Positions 1-11,735 of a stretch of 64,000 bases of DNA are shown here, in pieces. The translations under genes were made by a program, and so were the position numbers. Source of the DNA: Rosellinia necatrix (lineage: Eukaryota; Ascomycota; Sordariomycetes; Xylariales; Xylariaceae); contig JAGYVD010000006.1 of NCBI GenBank assembly GCA_021209875.1, positions 2,418,001 through 2,482,000 on the forward strand, given 5' to 3'. Every line of letters begins with the position of its first letter. Within the stretch, counting starts at the first letter, position 1. Below the pieces are notes generated by a model. It searched no databases, was not told the origin of the DNA, and saw only the letters and a list, made by a program, of their open reading frames with translations.

Positions 1-415
1 GTTGGGCGTCTGCTTCGTGAGGAAGACGACAACAAAGTATCCGAAGTTGTAGGTATTATGTGCAGGCTCTTTCATTCGCAACTTTTCCGTCTCCAACTTT
101 TTGGATTCAAGTAACGAACCTCGATAAGCATCAGACACTCTCCTGAATGGATATATGCACATATCCGCATTATGACTTAAACGAACTCGTGCTATCTAGA
201 CCCCACCCAGACCATCTCCTCCCACTCTAGAGAGGTATCTACTAAACTAGGCTCCGTCAGAGTGAACATTACTAATACTGTGACACTATCACGGAAGAGC
301 CGGAAATAACGATTCTATCAAGGCCTTACAAAGCATTCTTGTTTTTTAAATTACCAGATGCTGGATTACATAATTTATACAGATTGGATACATAAAAGGG
401 AAACCCCACGTGCCA
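1..415. other. Intergenic / left edge, no gene seen
   Basis: No coding frame or RNA gene was recognised. The segment lies downstream of the desaturase stop codon and probably contains its 3' untranslated region and terminator, but no specific signal is assignable. Confidence 0.5.
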
Positions 416-2358
416 TTAATGTAGACCGCTCTCCCTCGTCTCCGCCATATACTTCTGGCACTCCACCAGATGCTTGAGCTGCTCGCTCACTTCGTCTAGG
501 CGTCCCAGCACTTTACGATTTCCATCTGAGAATCCCAGAATTGTGTAAGGGATACCCACATCTTCGCAGAACTCCCTCACTAGCACTTGGGCCTTCCGGA
601 GGTTGTGCCGCGGCACGCGTGGGAAGAGGTGGTGGACTGCCTGGAACTGCAGACCGCCGTGGATGAAGTCCAGCCATGCCGGGCAGTCAACGTCCATCGT
701 GGTACGCAGCTGGCGTTGGGGGAACGATTCCGCGTCCCCGAGGTCCGACGTCGACATGCCCCAGTGAGACAGTGTGATCTGGACGTGGAGTGGCATGGTG
801 ATGATGTGCGACACGAGCACGAAGGCAATGCGGATGGTCCACGTCGGCAGGGCGCACCAGACGAGGCAGTATCCGTACAGGAATAAATAACAGCAGATGA
901 AGGTAATCTCCGTGGGTCGAATCCACCACGCCTTGCTACGGCCGAGCGATGATGATTTGGCCGAAAGAACGTGCAGCCAGGAGAGAAGGTACAGGTTGAA
1001 GCGCGCGACGCCCATGATCGGGTAGTACGTGTAGCGCTGATACGGAACTAGGAAATCGGCCGCAGCGTCCCAGACGAACACGAAGTTGTCGTAGTACGTG
1101 GAACAAATGGATCGGAAGAAGGAAGGGCATGTCGCGAAGAGAGGGACGTTTTGAATATCAGGGTCATGTTCCTAAGACGGCATTAACGAGAGTGCGCGGG
1201 GGGACTGGACAGCCGCAGGCTGTGTTGGGACGAACCGGATGATTGGTCACGAGATGATGAACATTATGGCTACTCTTCCACCATCCAAGCGAGAGACCAC
1301 AGCAAAAGTCGGCGATGAACAGGCCAATGAGCGTATCCACGGCAAAGATGTGCGTGATGGCGAGATGTCCGGCATCATGCGCAGTGAACATGATTTGGTG
1401 CTACGCATGGAATGTTAACAGATGTACACCTGGGTTCGTGGAATGCGACAAACGAACCCAAAACAGGCCCAAAAAGGCCGCCGACGTCATGTACCAGCCA
1501 TGATGTAGGGCCACCATGCTCACGGTGAATAGGGTGAGATATCGAGCGAGTTCTTTGCCATATTCCGACAGGGCGCAGGTGTATAACCCCTGATCACGTA
1601 TCTTCTGGTGCAAGGCTCGGTACTTTTGAGTGATGCTTAGCTGCACAGAGGCATCTAGGGAAGGGTAGTTTTGGAGGTCTTGATTGATCTCTTGCTGGAC
1701 TGCCCGATCCACGTATTCGCTTGCGGTTTGGTTGATATTGGCGGGTTTCGCCGGCACGGCATCGCGAACTAGGGACGCTTTACGGGCGGGGGCTCGCCTG
1801 CGAAGGTTGGATGACAGTGCCGCCTTCTCCTCGTCGTCCATGCTGTCTTCAGATGTTGGAGGCGTGTCCTCCACAATACCCCAGGCGGCAGCGTCTGCCT
1901 TGGCGACGACCTCTTCCTGTTTTTGATAGACTCCTCCTCGAATGGGCGGTGTCAAGTTGGTCCACGGTCCGGGGGGCTTTCGCCCTATGCGGAAGGCTTG
2001 CATGGTTTTCAGTGTAGCGGCCGAGTGGTAGCTACATTCCCAGCAAAAATACGTCAGTATCTCGGTGCAGCGCAAGGAACCGTTCGGTCACACCTCACAC
2101 CTTCTTGATGCAAACAAGTGCAACGAGACGAGGCGGCTGGAAAGGAGATGGGCTGAATCCGGATTCATATTACACTGTCATCTCATCGGTGGCATCTTTG
2201 CCGATCATATGCAAGATTGCTAGCCGGCCTCCCGGATGTTTGCCGAGCCACGAGTCGAGTCGAAGCACGAAGTCGTCGAAAATAACAATGGTGTGCCCAT
2301 CAGCAATCATGCGCTTGATTGCCCGTGGGCTCAATATCTGATCTCTGCTAGAACCCAT
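416..2358 (-). CDS. Cytochrome b5-fused sphingolipid delta-8 desaturase
   Basis: ER membrane front-end desaturase that would introduce the delta-8 double bond into the long-chain base of fungal glucosylceramides, a step before C9 methylation. Spliced model: exons 2358-2174, 2031-1458, 1400-1236 and 1171-416, which sum to 1680 nt (559 aa). The N-terminus has the cytochrome b5 heme motif HPGG (about residues 41-44). The three desaturase histidine boxes are HDAGH (261-265), HNVHH (298-302) and QAVHH (485-489, Gln-type third box as in front-end desaturases). All three introns have GT-AG ends, and box 1 begins just after the second intron. Start 2358 is preferred for its context (A at -3, G at +4) and position just before the b5 domain; an in-frame ATG at 2400 would add 14 residues. 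A front-end fatty-acid desaturase is the alternative, less likely for a fungal protein of this type. Confidence 0.9.
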
Positions 2359-2387
2359 CTTGTCCGCCGCTGTCGACGTCAATGTTA

Positions 2388-2460
2388 GTGTGGATGTCAT
2401 GTCGATATCGATATCGATCTCGAGGTCGATGTCGATGTCGATGTCGAGGTGGATGTCAAT
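2388..2460. repeat. GATRTC/GATGTC hexamer microsatellite at desaturase 5' end
   Basis: Tandem GATGTC/GATATC-like hexamers lie immediately upstream of the chosen desaturase start. In the gene's frame they read as alternating Asp-Ile. With no in-frame ATG on their 5' side in the open stretch, they are probably 5' leader rather than protein. Confidence 0.7.
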
Positions 2461-4640
2461 AACTGGGTTCGGGTGTGGAAGTTGGACGGCAGGATCACCA
2501 GGGCCTGCGAATCCGAGCAAGCCGTCAAGACGCTACCTACTTATATACGCTTTTTCCTGTAAGGAGCAGGAGCAGGAGCAGGAGCAAGCGCGAGAACGTG
2601 CTTGTCCGGGCAGTTGGTACTGGATGGGCAAACGTAATCTACCAAACAACCGTACACGACATGTACAAGTACCTGCTGGCCCAGGTACGTATACCACGCT
2701 CAGCCCCTAACACGCAGGGTCTCTGTGGATTATACCACGAACTAACCCCTTCTCGGGCAGTTCTGCGGCTCTCCTATATCTCACCATGCATGTCTTGCAG
2801 CGCACATGGGGGCGCAGTCCATGTGTCATGCAAGGTAGGCGCAAGGTAGCGACACAAGCGTGGTGGTTTAAGATGACCTGAGCCAAACGAGAGCATCCAT
2901 AGTGCAATAGTGGACTGTGGTGGACTGTACCTGACACTTGATCTGTTTTTCGGCTTGATTTTTCGTAAAATTGGCCACGCTAACCCCACATCTGCCCACA
3001 GGATGACAACCGGATTGTCCTGTTGCGGCTAGACGGCGATGAAACCCTGGTAGGGAAATCTCATTTCCTGTTTTAGCTTAACTGGGCTGACCTCCAGGGA
3101 GGCAACAACGCTACAGGTACAGCCCTGAGGTACCCTATCAGAACCCTATCGCCTGGGACTGGGACCCCGTCCTCATGTAAATTGCGTACGTGTAGATGAC
3201 ATGCGACAGGATCTTGCTTCCCGCCGTCTAGAATCTCGAATACGCGGACTTGGCAGGCAGCAGGATCGGGGTGGCATGGATAGTCATCATTGTGCCCTGG
3301 CACAGCTACGCTATTCGATGGCCATTTGTTTGGCCGGTTGTTTGGCCAGTTGTTTGGCTAGTTGGAGCGGCTAGCTGGAGCGGGTAGCTGGAGCTCTAGA
3401 TCTTCGAACTCTCCATATATAAGCCACGTACGAAGTACCAATTTGAGATGGGCTGTTAACTACCAAGGTTGCGAACCCCAGCCGCTGTCTTTCAAATGGC
3501 ATCTTTCGGTGGAATACTTCAAAAAGCTCGGATGTGGTTCAATCGATGAATGAGGATAATCTATCCCGAAATGAAGGTGATTGTTGGAAAGAAAGCGCGC
3601 AATCTAGAATTATCGGCTCGTCCACCCCGCCGCGTCACCATCCTCCCAATCATCGTCGAGTCTACTTGGTCGGGGCAATTCCCGAGATTCAGGGATGCGG
3701 GGCCAGAGGTCCAACGCGCTGGCATGCATATTGTTAAACTCTTCAACGGTGGGACCATGGCATGTGGACGAAAAATGATCATCAATTTATCAGGAGGTAA
3801 TTCATATTAAATGGTCTGATACAATACCACGGGAAGCAGGATGACTCTGGGTGCCATAGTTGTCACGAGAATAAGAGAAGCAGGATAAGAAACAGAAAAA
3901 GAAAAGAAAAAAAAAAAGAGGAAAAAAGACACGGGTAACTTAGCCTCAAGGTTGCGCCCCTGTCGAGGTTGGTCTAGAAAAAGTGGATAGCTCTCTTTAC
4001 TATACATGTATACATACTTACCTAAGGTAGACTAACACATTCGTGGTCAATTACTGTAGAACTACATACTTGTCTAACCTACCTACCTACTTACCTGCCT
4101 AGGTAGATAGCCAATTCCCAAGGATAGTATGTATGGATGCGTTGTTTGGCACAGACCGAAGGGGGAAATAAAAATAACAAAATCCAATATATACCCCCAT
4201 ACATGCCGTGCAATGATACCCAAAACACCTTATTTACCTTTGCCTACATCTATGGACATCGCAGGATTTTTATACTACCCCGATAGGCGCGCCTAAAAGG
4301 GTAATGCTCCAAACACGCGGGTTCTCTGACAGACCCACTTCCTGTAGGCGGACTAGCGTGAACCAAAGCATGTGATTTTTTATGACTGCGCTGCTTGAAG
4401 CAATCGAGACAAAATACCTGATGCATGTACCTCGGTACCCCTGTATTTCATCGACGTCACTGCCTTAGGTAAGATGGTGGTATGCACGTAGCAGGTAGTA
4501 TTAGACTCTCTCAAATATCGTTGATCTCATGAAGCCCCCACAGGCACATTTCCTCCTCGCCCAACATCGGCGATTGTGGCCACTCTGCCACTCGTGTGCG
4601 CGTCGCTCATCCCAATGCCAACTTCCGATCCTCGAAAGAC
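2461..4640. other. Intergenic with short repeats
   Basis: Divergent promoter region between the desaturase (-) and the ABC1 kinase (+). It holds an AGGAGC-type tandem repeat (about 2563-2590), diverged TTGTTTGGCC/GGAGCGGCTAGC-like repeats (about 3315-3395), an A-rich tract (about 3895-3928) and CTAC/CTTAC repeats (about 4075-4105). The open frames here are short and match no recognised family. Confidence 0.5.
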
Positions 4641-6834
4641 ATGAGATCACTCCATCCCCTTGCCCGGCTCTGCGTGCGACGATTGGTCTCCCCGGCACCG
4701 CCGGCGAGGTCCACTGCGAAAGCGAATCTCGGCCGATCGTATTCGACATTCCGGATCGGCCTCGTTGGGGCCACCCCCCGGTCCCAGCATCGAGCGCGTG
4801 GCGCAGTCCTCAAGGCTGCAGCGGGCGGTATCCTCGGCACTTCAGCGTTCGTCAAGCTATCGGAGAAGGACAATGGCGGCACAGAGCAGACAGCCGAGGG
4901 GCGCATGTTGCAGGCATCGAGGGAAGAGCTAGTGAAGACGATCGACGAGGACAAGACGGGGCTGCCACGCTGGACGCAGGAAGTATTCATCTTCCTGGAC
5001 GTGTACGTATGGGAGCCACTGTGCACGGGTGTCCGGTTCTGTCATTTGGTTGTCATATTTGTGCCCGTCATACTATCGGTGCCTGCGATCTGGATCGGAC
5101 GTCGCCAGCCCAACAATGACAATGAGAGATCGGGAACTTTGTGGTGGTATAACTTCTTAGTCTGGGGCATGGAAGCTGCCGGGCCCGCCTTCATTAAGGT
5201 ATGGATATCTCTTCACCCCCTCCCCTTCCCTCTGCCTCCTCCATCGCTGCGCTGATGCTGGCGCAATGTAGCTTGGACAATGGGCTGCCTCGAGGACCGA
5301 TATATTCCCTCACCAGCTATGCCATATCCTCTCCAAACTCCACTCGAACGCCCCGGCGCATTCCCTCCACGCCACGAAGCGGATAGTCCAGGCCGCCTTC
5401 GATGGCCGACCGTTTGACGAAATATTCGAAGAATTCCACGTACAGCCCCTCGGCGTTGGCGCCATCGCACAAGTATACAAGGCTAGATTGAGGCGCGATC
5501 TTGCTGTTCCGGGCGATATCGATATCCTAGACGATTCCGCAAATATCCGCGAGAATGTCCGTCGTAACGTGAATACGGTGCTCAAAAGCACTCCACAGCG
5601 CGTGCCATCATCCTATGTCGCTGTCAAGGTCCTTCACCCCGGTGTCGAGCGTACCGTGAGGCGCGATCTCCGTATCATGGGTTTCTTCGCCTCGGCCCTA
5701 AACTTAATACCAACAATAGAGTGGCTATCTCTACCAGATGAGGTCGCGCAGTTTGGGGAGATGATGAAGCTGCAACTAGATCTTCGCATCGAAGCAGCCA
5801 ATCTCGCCAGGTTCCGCAAAAACTTTAAGAGTCGCACTACCGCCTGGTTCCCCTTTCCGTACCTCGAGTTCACCACCCGAGAAGTCCTAATAGAAGAGTT
5901 CGCTCAGGGCATCCCACTCGCAGATTTCCTAGAAAATGGCGGCGGTGTGTTTCAGCGTGATATTGCCCACGAGGGCCTTGATGCTTTTTTGCGTATGCTC
6001 CTGATCGATAATTTCGTGCACGCCGACTTGCACCCTGGAAACATCATGGTCCGCTTCTATCAAACTCAGCAACCCAGACTTCGACTCCGGAGCCACGACC
6101 AAACCCCTACGGAGGACCAGCCCGATGTAACGGAGGAGGTGCTCTCACGCCTGAGGCCATATCGGAAGAAGAAGGATACTGCGGCATGGGAAGCGGAGCT
6201 GAACAAGATAGATGCCGAAGGCTTCCAACCGCAGCTAATCTTCATTGATACAGGTCTAGTTACGGAGCTGAACGCGACCAATCGCCGGAACTTCTTGGAT
6301 CTCTTCAGGGCCGTAGCTGAGTTTGATGGGTACAAGGCCGGCCACCTGATGTGCGAGCGCTGTCGACAGCCGGAAGATGTGATCGACAAGGAAATTTTTT
6401 GCCTTGAAAATGCAACATCTGGTCTTGTCGGTCAAAAGCCGGACTTTGGCTCTCGGTAATGTCAAGATTGGTGAAATCCTTCAACAAGTGCTCGACATGG
6501 TGCGTGGGCACCATGTTAGGCTGGAAGGCGACTTTGTCAACGTCGTCATCAGTATCCTTCTTCTAGAAGGAATTGGGCGAAGCCTCGATCCCGATCTCGA
6601 CCTGCTAAGTAGGTCCTTACCAATTCTTCGACAATTGGGTGCTCAAAGTGGATGGTCCGCTGGCGACTATCCAATGGTGTTTATCTGGGCCGGGCTGGAA
6701 GCAAGACGTTTCATGCAGGCCAGCATTGAAGATGTAAGAAACTTACCCTACACTTTAGCAAGTGGTATACTGACACGAACGTTTCATAGGTCGAAAGATG
6801 TGTTAAGTATGATTTATTATCACCGAATGTATAA
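4641..6834 (+). CDS. ABC1/UbiB-family atypical kinase, ADCK2/Cqd1-like, with a one-base frameshift
   Basis: Member of the ABC1/ADCK/UbiB family, mitochondrial proteins linked to coenzyme Q and lipid homeostasis. It most resembles the ADCK2/yeast Cqd1 (YPL109C) type. Exons 4641-5198, 5272-6733 and 6790-6834. The N-terminus is Arg/Ser/Ala-rich with no early acidic residues, fitting mitochondrial import; a hydrophobic segment follows at about residues 125-150. Seen motifs: KxGQ (186-189, at the first splice junction), VAVK (Lys about 305), HADLHPGN (Asp about 438, Asn about 443) and IDTG (Asp about 512). A roughly 70-residue charged insert lies between the last two, as in ADCK2 types. The reading frame breaks at the T6 run 6395-6400: with five T, frame and family similarity continue to the end, giving 687 aa. 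It could be a sequencing error or a real mutation. Another in-frame ATG is at 4596. Confidence 0.85.
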
Positions 6835-7106
6835 CATGAACACGGACAGATCAATTTTTTTAGACGGGAGAAAGTATTACATTAATGTGGCGTTCCGGTA
6901 TTTGCTGCATGGGAGGAGTGTCCGGGGTCGTCATATAGAGCATATATGCTTACGCGATACAGGTCGGGATTGGCAACATAGACTTGGTGGTTATAAAAAA
7001 ACGATATTTAGCATCATTTCCCCCATCTATTCAACTCTATTCATATCTATGAATCCAGCGCGTTCTATTATTCCGCATCGCCGACCAGTCTTAGTCCTAC
7101 GTAATC

Positions 7107-7544
7107 CTACTGCAGCTGCGTGGCGAGGGCCGTGACCTGATCGAGCAGCGCCTGGTCCTCGCCCGCGCCGTTCTTGAGCACCTTGTCGCGCAGGTGGTCG
7201 ACCTGGAGGCCGGCGGCGGTGGGCGGGTTGCCCTGGGCGGTCTCGATGCGGCTGACCTGCATCTCGAGGAAGAACTTGGGCACCTTGATGGCGAGGCTGC
7301 CGCCGACACTACGGATGCCGGCCTCAGTGGCGAGGTAGACGTCGAGCGCGTCCTGGAAGAAGGCGAGGTCCGTGTCGGCCAGCGGCTCCCGCGTCGCGAA
7401 GCTGGAGAAGCGATCGAACGTCAACGCGGCGATCGTCGTCGCCCGGTTCGAGCAGCTCACGCTCCCGGCCAGGTCCGCGGCGAAGTCGATCACGACGAGC
7501 GACACGGGCCCCTTGCTCACGGGGATCACGAGCGTGTCCGTCAC
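7107..7544 (-). CDS. Uncharacterised fungal protein, 5' end unresolved
   Basis: I do not recognise the family with confidence. The frame is open for 145 codons and has coding character: strong third-position GC, an amphipathic helical middle (LAFFQDALDVYLAT) and a C-terminal helical part rich in Ala, Gln and Leu. The gene converges on the ABC1 kinase, whose stop is 273 bp away. A possible mature-chain start near SCSNRATT suggests an upstream exon with a signal peptide may be missing, so the listed start is only the first possible start codon in this frame. Its 5' half is partly duplicated just upstream (7588-7800), which makes the true start hard to place. Confidence 0.5.
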   Translation of the reverse strand: MTDTLVIPVSKGPVSLVVIDFAADLAGSVSCSNRATTIAALTFDRFSSFATREPLADTDLAFFQDALDVYLATEAGIRSVGGSLAIKVPKFFLEMQVSRIETAQGNPPTAAGLQVDHLRDKVLKNGAGEDQALLDQVTALATQLQ

Positions 7545-7800
7545 GAAGGGGATCCGCGGTAGCGTGGCGGCGAGGACGACGCCGTGCGATCGTCGTCGCC
7601 CGATTCGGGATGCGAGCGTCGACGCGTCCCGGCCAGGTCATCGCGAGCGAATGACTGGCCCAAGTCTCCTCGCGGGGAGGGTCTCTCATGAGCTACGATT
7701 TCGTACGAAGCACGCGTTCTGCCGCCCCGTTTGACGCGACACGGTGCCTTGCTTCACGTCGGGATCACGAGCGTCGTCGCGTCACGATGGGAGATCCGCT
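7428..7800. repeat. Partial, diverged tandem duplication
   Basis: The block beginning CGATCGTCGTCGCCC at about 7428 recurs at about 7588, and both copies continue to a CCCGGCCAGGTC segment. The further block with GACACGG, CCTTGCT and ATCACGAGCGT (about 7501-7535) recurs at about 7738-7772. The second copy carries extra sequence between the blocks and has no long open frame. It looks like a decayed duplicate of the 5' part of the 7107-7544 gene. Confidence 0.6.
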
Positions 7801-10800
7801 TGGTCAGCGACAGGATCACGCGACGGCGAGGAACGAGGGCGAGGAGCGGCTGTAGGGCGTGAGCGATTCCCGATTGTACGGCGCCGAGTTGTCGAGGCTG
7901 AAGTGATGCGTTGCAAGCATGTGGACGGACAGATGGATTTGAATACCGATTGGAGGGCGTGCTTGACGGTGCCGAGATCTCGTTTATTCTTGACTTGCCG
8001 TTCTTGACGATCTACCGTGGTCCGTGATGGCCTTGTCTGGGTCGACGCTCTCCAGAGTGGAGTCTGGACGCGAGTCGCAGAGAGGTGCGACTACTCACTC
8101 CATGGGCCAGAGAGCGAGCTCGGCGTAGTCATCATCCTGGCGTATCTTCATTCGACCGTCCCTTTATTCGACCATCCGGATGCTCCATCTCTTCTTCTCG
8201 CCATTCCAGCACTTCTTTCGCCATATCCTTGATCTGGCTGCCATTCTTCACATACAACCCATCTAGACGCCAGATGAACTCGCCATCATGCAGCCTGACG
8301 TCGATCTTATCCCTTTGTCCCAATTCCAGCAGGATTTTCCGGCTTCTTTCCAGCACCCCGGCGCCCCCTATACCCTTCATTAGATACCCCCCATTGGATT
8401 GTTCCAAAGGATTTCATCCGGAAGTTCCCTTGGGCTTCATATTAGCAAGACGCCAACTTTCCAGTCAAGCGCCTATTCTTAGTATTTTTTTCTTTCTTTT
8501 AAGGTAAAGATCGGCTTCCAGTCTTCCTCCCGGAGGATGTAAGGTGAAGCATAAAGAAGATTCAGGCTGACCTGCCCCTGAAAAGGGATATACATGACAA
8601 ACAAGTTATAGGGGATATTCCTCTGCGATTGGGCGTAACTCTTATCGCTGGGTTACATGTCATCACATTTGAAAAGCATTTACCCTTGACGCAGTCTATA
8701 CGTGGCATAAAACAACAGCTTGCCAGGGTAATGGCTAGTTTGGACACGGCCCAAGGTGACATTCTCGATATGGTCAATGATATCAAAAGACCCCCTTTTC
8801 AAGTTTTGCAATAAGAAATGATAGCGTCCTTTATCATAAGCGCGAACCTTTCATCGTCTCTAGCAAGCCTTCACTTCGCTCTCTGAAGATCATGGCTGAA
8901 ATTATTTAAGCTTCTTTTCAGCAAACAAGCGATCGCGCTGATCTTGATCTCTCAGCCCACGCAAGATGAAGCGAATGGCAACCTCATCTGGATCCCTAGA
9001 TTCAGGTGGTGAACTAGCCTACCAGGAAAAGCCAAGCACCACCCCCCAGAGTCTCCTCCTCCATGGTGCTTCGCCACTTATCACGTTTGATATTGGGGCG
9101 GTCACTCCCTGGCGGCCTATAGTCCAAACTCCACAAAATCGCGATGATTCCAGGTACCCATCTAATATCAGCCTCTATTATGCATATGTAGCCGCCCCCA
9201 ACCGACTGCATCAGTGTGGTGCAAGTTGGCGGCTGACATCTAGAATGCTACCCCATATCGAGCGACAAAGAAGGGGGGAACCAGGACCGGTCCCAATGAA
9301 ATTGCCGAGGGGCGCTGATCAGGACGACTCCAACGCTCGCTTCATTTATCCGGGCCACGGAAGACGAAGCGACGGCACCGAACGCGATTGCAGGGCCAGC
9401 TCACCTCATATACCAAGTTGTGTTAAAAACCAAGATTTTCGCCCGTATTTTCCGCATATACCGCTTGCTACAACTCTGCGCATGTGTTGCTTCATCAGCG
9501 AAATGGTGTTATATTCTGATGTGACGCCATGACATCAACGCGCTCATGTGTATCTGCGCGGATATATTTATCGCAGGTGAAAACTTGATCCTCGCAATTC
9601 CCTACGCCAGAGGTGGCATCCATGAATACAGATACTGCCGATTGTAGGGAACGTTCTCGGTCTTCCGATCTACAGGCTTTTTAGCCCCAGCCTCGCGGTT
9701 CCTCCCTCCAGCTAATCGGAAGTCACAATCAAGATGCAACGGTGGAATACGTGCGTTCGCGGTTGGCTGTCGTTATTAAATTCGCCGTCGTATCGACTGA
9801 TGAGGTAATCGGCCACGTCGATCGAGTTGTCTGGTTCGGTCCATGCTTGTTCCGTTGAGCGGCGAAGGCGATCGTTGCTTGTATCGGCACGTTCCGGTCC
9901 ATACGGGAGATCACCTTTTGATATCCCAGTTCTCCAGGATTCGTTGAATTCGACGTCGATCCCTTTGGCCGTTTAAACGCCTCGATGAAGACGCGGTTAT
10001 GTACGGCGCTTTTATATTACTTGCCAACACGTGTAGGTCAGACTTTTGCATCGATGTATCATCATCCACGAGACAGCTTACATGATATAAATCTCCTTAT
10101 CACATTGAATTGCCGGTTACGGCGCAACATACCACATGATTTTAGGTAGACCTTCAAATGCGTCATGGCTAATCCTCGCTCCGAGTCTCGCTCTCTCCAT
10201 GCCATTATGAGTGACCTCGACTTACACCTTCGCCACCCGTAAGTAATAGCCTTGTTCTTCAACTACCGATCATTATCTTAAAGTTTTATTTCTATATGAA
10301 TCAATAGTATTGCCTTTTATGCTGATTTCTTACTCTCAAGTCGAGGCTTTAACCATTGCCAATAAAATCTGGACTATCACTTTTCCAACTTATGCATTCC
10401 ACATATCAGCCGAAAATAGCTGCGAATCTTTAATAGACAAAACAAGGAGGTCTAGATTGAGTATTGGTGCAAAGTGTGTTTACGCTATTGTTATTATCAT
10501 GACTAATTCCCTGCAGCACATTTCCTCCTTGCAATTCCTACTGGGGTGTTCTCCTCAAACTAGTAAATAAGGGGGAAAGGCTGTCAGCCCCTATTACATG
10601 TTAGGCATATCCTATTCTCGCCATTTTCAATGCACAATTTTTAGAACACCACTCTAAGGTTGGCAAATACATTACTTATCTATGGCAAAAACTTAAACTG
10701 CATTTATTTGTGGAAGCCAGGGTGGTATGCGATCCATCTCCATGTCAAGACTCCCGAACTCGTTATGAACTTACAGGACGACCGAGCAAATCTACTACCT

Positions 10801-10925
10801 AAAGAGCTTACTACGCTCTCATGGGCCTTGGTACAATATGATAAGCTTACCGCGCGGCGCAGGGTTCAGCCCCGGCCTTCAGCCCCCCGTTCAACGAGGC
10901 CAGGGCAACTTGTGGGGGGCATCAC
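7801..10925. other. Long intergenic region, no confident gene
   Basis: No family was recognised on either strand. Two short open stretches, 8132-8407 (-) and 8629-8814 (+), have some protein-like composition, but neither has identifiable exons around it. The rest is moderately AT-rich without repeats that stand out. Confidence 0.4.
8132..8407 (-). other. Possible orphan exon or gene fragment
   Basis: Ninety-one codons with protein-like composition: a basic/acidic helical C-terminal part around the residues KEVLEWREEEMEHPDGR. I recognise no family, no flanking exon and no start context. It may be a relic of a decayed gene or chance. Confidence 0.2.
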
Positions 10926-11735
10926 CTAGACGTCGGGGAAATCACAGCGACAGCAGCCTGCGGGGGCGCCCGCGCACGGCGTCCCGGCCCAGCGGAACAG
11001 GCGCAGTACGACGTCGCGCTGCTCGGCCAGCCTGTCCTCGGCGAGCGCGGCGCTCTCGGCGACGGCGCGCTCGGCGCCGGCGACGACGGCGACGGCACCG
11101 GCGTCGACCTCGCACGCGGCGGTCCGCAGCGTGGCGGCGTCCCGCGCAACGCAGCACAGGCGCTCGCAGGCCTCGAGGCAGCGCCGCTCCCACGCCGCGC
11201 GGCGGCCCGCGTCGTGCGCGAAGGAGCCGGTCGGGAGCCAGTCGGCGCGGAGGCGCGCGAGGCCGCGCCAGGACGCCGGCACGGCCGGCCCCACGTAGGC
11301 GTCCGAGACGCCGAAGTACGGCAGCCGCTCGTGGTGGTGGATGAGGGCGAAGAGCTCGCAGGCCTCTGGGTTCGGCGCCACGGCGCCGCGACGACGACCA
11401 CAACCACCACCGGCGCTGTTGCTATCGATATCGCTATTATCGTCGTTGTTGCTGTTGCTGTTGTTGTTGTTGTTGTTGTTGTTGTCCCTATGATTAGGGG
11501 GCAAAAGGTACGGACAATGGTCGACGCGGACGTAGACAAGGCAGCACGTGTGGTAGGTGCACTTGCGCAGGGGCGGCCGTGGGACGCGCCCCGGCGCCGG
11601 GAGCTCGCACCGGTGGAACGGCGTCCAGTGCGGGTTCGCGTACTCGGTTGCCGTGCCCGGCGCCGCCAGCGGGTCGACGATCACCGCGGCCGCCACGTCG
11701 TGGTGCATGTAGTGTGTTATCACGCGCCAACACAT
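10926..11735 (-). CDS. Cys-rich fungal protein with Asn repeat (MC-x4-TH-x-M family)
   Basis: Single-exon gene of 269 aa, function unknown; similar uncharacterised proteins are common in filamentous ascomycetes (recollection, not searched). It begins MC-x4-TH-x-M and carries the motif C-x2-H-x-CC-x-V-x2-R-x3-C at residues 59-74, which could bind a metal or form disulfides. A run of Asn/Ser/Asp (about residues 85-107) comes from a GTT/AAC trinucleotide tract at 11420-11485. The C-terminal half is Ala/Arg/Cys-rich and probably helical. The ATG at 11735 was chosen because the family signature starts there; the open frame extends 57 codons further upstream without similarity. There is no evident signal peptide. 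A diverged relative with the same two signatures lies at 14985-15629 on the same strand. Confidence 0.75.
   Translation of the reverse strand: MCWRVITHYMHHDVAAAVIVDPLAAPGTATEYANPHWTPFHRCELPAPGRVPRPPLRKCTYHTCCLVYVRVDHCPYLLPPNHRDNNNNNNNNSNSNNDDNSDIDSNSAGGGCGRRRGAVAPNPEACELFALIHHHERLPYFGVSDAYVGPAVPASWRGLARLRADWLPTGSFAHDAGRRAAWERRCLEACERLCCVARDAATLRTAACEVDAGAVAVVAGAERAVAESAALAEDRLAEQRDVVLRLFRWAGTPCAGAPAGCCRCDFPDV
11420..11486. repeat. GTT/AAC trinucleotide microsatellite inside a gene
   Basis: Imperfect GTT repeats on the + strand, read on the minus strand as an Asn-rich stretch with Ser and Asp interruptions inside the Cys-rich protein. Length polymorphism would change the protein without shifting its frame. 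Confidence 0.8.
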
